Shown here: positions 4,598 to 5,649 of the stretch, piece after piece
How the letters are laid out: the number at the start of each line of letters is the position of its first letter
Position numbering within the stretch: position 1 is the first letter of the stretch
From: Chloroflexota bacterium
GTDB lineage: Bacteria > Chloroflexota > Dormibacteria > Dormibacterales > Dormibacteraceae
NCBI GenBank assembly: GCA_003446775.1
Contig: DMCH01000158.1
Span: forward strand, 624-6,272
Reading direction: 5' to 3'
Length of the DNA stretch: 5,649 nucleotides
Notes under the pieces: model-generated
Seen by the model: only the letters and a program-made list of their open reading frames with translations
Told to the model about the DNA's origin: nothing
Database searches by the model: none
Program-made: the position numbers and the translations under genes

Positions 4598-5649
4598 GTG
4601 GGCACTCCCGCGAAACTCATTTCTGCGACCCTCCCGCCGGCCACGTTGATGACGCGATCCGCGAGCGCGTTGCGAAGATCGTCGTCATGCGTGGCCACTA
4701 CGACTGAAGCTCCGCCATCGCGCAGTCGCGCGACCAGCGCCACGAGGGCTCCCCGCGCGCTCGAGTCGATGCCGCGCGTGGGCTCGTCGAGCAGTACCAA
4801 CGAGGGGCTCCCCGGCAGCACGGCCGCGAGCGCTGCCCGCTGGCGCTCACCACAAGAGAGGTCGCGCGGGTACTGATCAGCCACGGGGAGGAGGCCGAGC
4901 TCGCCCAGGATGGTCTCAGGCTGCTCCGGCTCTCCGGACCGTTCGAGGGTGAACCTGACCTCGGCCCGAACTGTCGGCCGGTGCAGCAGGACCGTGGGGT
5001 TCTGAGGCAGGTAGGCGACCCGCCCCGGCCGGCGCCAGACGCTGCCCGCGAGCGGCGCGATGCTGCCCGCGATCAGCCGGAGAAGGGTGGTCTTGCCGCC
5101 GCCGTTGGGTCCGCTCAGGACGACGACCTCGCCCGCGCGTCCCGCGAGGTCGACACCGTCCAGTACTGTCCGGCCGCCGAACCCGGCGGTGACGTGTTCC
5201 AGCGACCAGGCATCGGCGCCCGGGGCCGCGACTCGTGCAGGTCGAGGTGATGGGGGTGCCGGACGCCAGCCGTCCGGATCGGCCGTCGTGACGTTTCCGC
5301 GATCGACCAGCACCAGGCCGGCCGCCTGTCGCAGCAATTGCTCCAGCCGATGTTCCGAGATGATCACAGACCTGCCCTCGCGCACCAGGCTGGTCACGGC
5401 TGCCAGCACCATCTCGGCGCCGTCGGGATCGAGCTGCGAAGTCGGCTCGTCGAGGACGACCAGGCTCGGCCGCATGGCGAGAGCCGAGGCCAATGCGACC
5501 CGCTGGCGCTCGCCTCCGCTGAGCGTCCGCACAGCCCGCCCGGCGAGGGCCGCGACCCCTGCCGCATGCAGAGCTTCTTCGACGCGGCCGGCGATCTCGC
5601 GTCTCGGCACCGCCGTGTTTTCCAGCCCGAAGGCGACCTCGCGATCGAC
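4594..5649 (-). CDS. ECF transporter ATPase, fused double ABC domain (CbiO/EcfA-like), N terminus outside the window
   Basis: The frame stays open to the right edge, giving 351 visible residues. The edge residues (REVAFGLEN) are the typical CbiO segment after the Q-loop, so the true start lies beyond the window. The first ABC domain shows only its second half: signature LSGGERQRVALA, Walker B LVVLDEP, D-loop SQLDPDG and switch His in IISEH. After a Pro/Ala-rich linker, a complete second ABC domain follows: Walker A GPNGGGKTT (bases 5086-5112), Q-loop YLPQNP, signature LSCGERQRAAL, Walker B LVLLDEP, D-loop RGIDSSA and H-loop VATHDD. Such fused ATPases replace the EcfA1/EcfA2 pair and power uptake with a T and an S subunit. 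The S component follows directly with a 4-base overlap; no T subunit is visible, and it is expected upstream. The second signature has Cys in place of the second Gly of LSGGE. Confidence 0.92.
   Translation of the reverse strand, partial: VDREVAFGLENTAVPRREIAGRVEEALHAAGVAALAGRAVRTLSGGERQRVALASALAMRPSLVVLDEPTSQLDPDGAEMVLAAVTSLVREGRSVIISEHRLEQLLRQAAGLVLVDRGNVTTADPDGWRPAPPSPRPARVAAPGADAWSLEHVTAGFGGRTVLDGVDLAGRAGEVVVLSGPNGGGKTTLLRLIAGSIAPLAGSVWRRPGRVAYLPQNPTVLLHRPTVRAEVRFTLERSGEPEQPETILGELGLLPVADQYPRDLSCGERQRAALAAVLPGSPSLVLLDEPTRGIDSSARGALVALVARLRDGGASVVVATHDDDLRNALADRVINVAGGRVAEMSFAGVPT
4605..4609 (-). promoter_or_regulatory. Shine-Dalgarno GGGAG for the S component
   Basis: On the - strand GGGAG lies seven bases before the GTG at 4597, inside the last codons of the ATPase gene. 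With the GTGA stop/start overlap it supports GTG as the true start. Confidence 0.55.

Noticed and set aside
3791..4876. A 361-codon open frame on the + strand opposite the S component and ATPase.
   Set aside because: The translation is low-complexity, rich in Arg, Gln, His and Asp with no domain pattern, as expected for the antisense of high-GC coding DNA. Both genes beneath it have strong family motifs.
2034..5649. A cobalamin riboswitch or CRISPR, tRNA or insertion-sequence feature.
   Set aside because: The operon has no intergenic space inside the window to hold a riboswitch, and I saw no tRNA-like fold, repeat-spacer array, transposase or terminal inverted repeats. A riboswitch, if present, would be beyond the right edge.

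Overview
The window is high-GC bacterial chromosome, coding almost end to end. It holds two transcription units that point at each other. Rightward, on the + strand, are the 3' end of an unrecognised gene (left edge to 298) and a complete tandem-domain signal peptide peptidase gene, sppA (351-2033). Leftward, on the - strand, is a tightly packed five-gene operon that enters from the right edge and ends at 2064. A nearly perfect inverted repeat fills the 30-base gap between the two convergent stop codons and probably works as a shared terminator. There is no gene-free stretch longer than about 50 bases.

In transcription order the leftward operon encodes: (1) a fused double ABC ATPase of the energy-coupling-factor (ECF, CbiO-like) type, cut by the window edge; (2) an ECF substrate-binding membrane S component; (3) a 96-residue helical protein I do not recognise; (4) a DUF71/COG2102 PP-loop ATPase; (5) a BtuF-like cobalamin-binding-fold protein without a signal peptide. 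Junctions 1/2, 2/3 and 4/5 are 4-base start/stop overlaps (GTGA, TTGA, ATGA). Junction 3/4 is a 23-base overlap with a strong internal Shine-Dalgarno. The five are therefore almost certainly co-transcribed and translationally coupled.

The best reading is a corrinoid (vitamin B12 or precursor) uptake and salvage operon. The ECF ATPase and S component import the ligand. The missing T (transmembrane coupling) subunit, and possibly a cobalamin riboswitch, would lie beyond the right edge. The BtuF-like protein, apparently cytoplasmic here, would bind a corrinoid, and the DUF71 enzyme would perform an ATP-dependent step on it. A DUF71 subgroup in bacteria is known from comparative genomics to cluster with B12 genes, but its reaction is not established. 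The most novel element is the unrecognised 96-residue gene locked inside this operon.

Organism: a high-GC bacterium. The SppA and S-component sequences look like those of Chloroflexota (including Dormibacterota-like lineages) or Actinobacteria; this is an impression from sequence style, not a search result. Initiation is unusual: TTG for three genes, GTG for one, and ATG for only one of the five starts visible.
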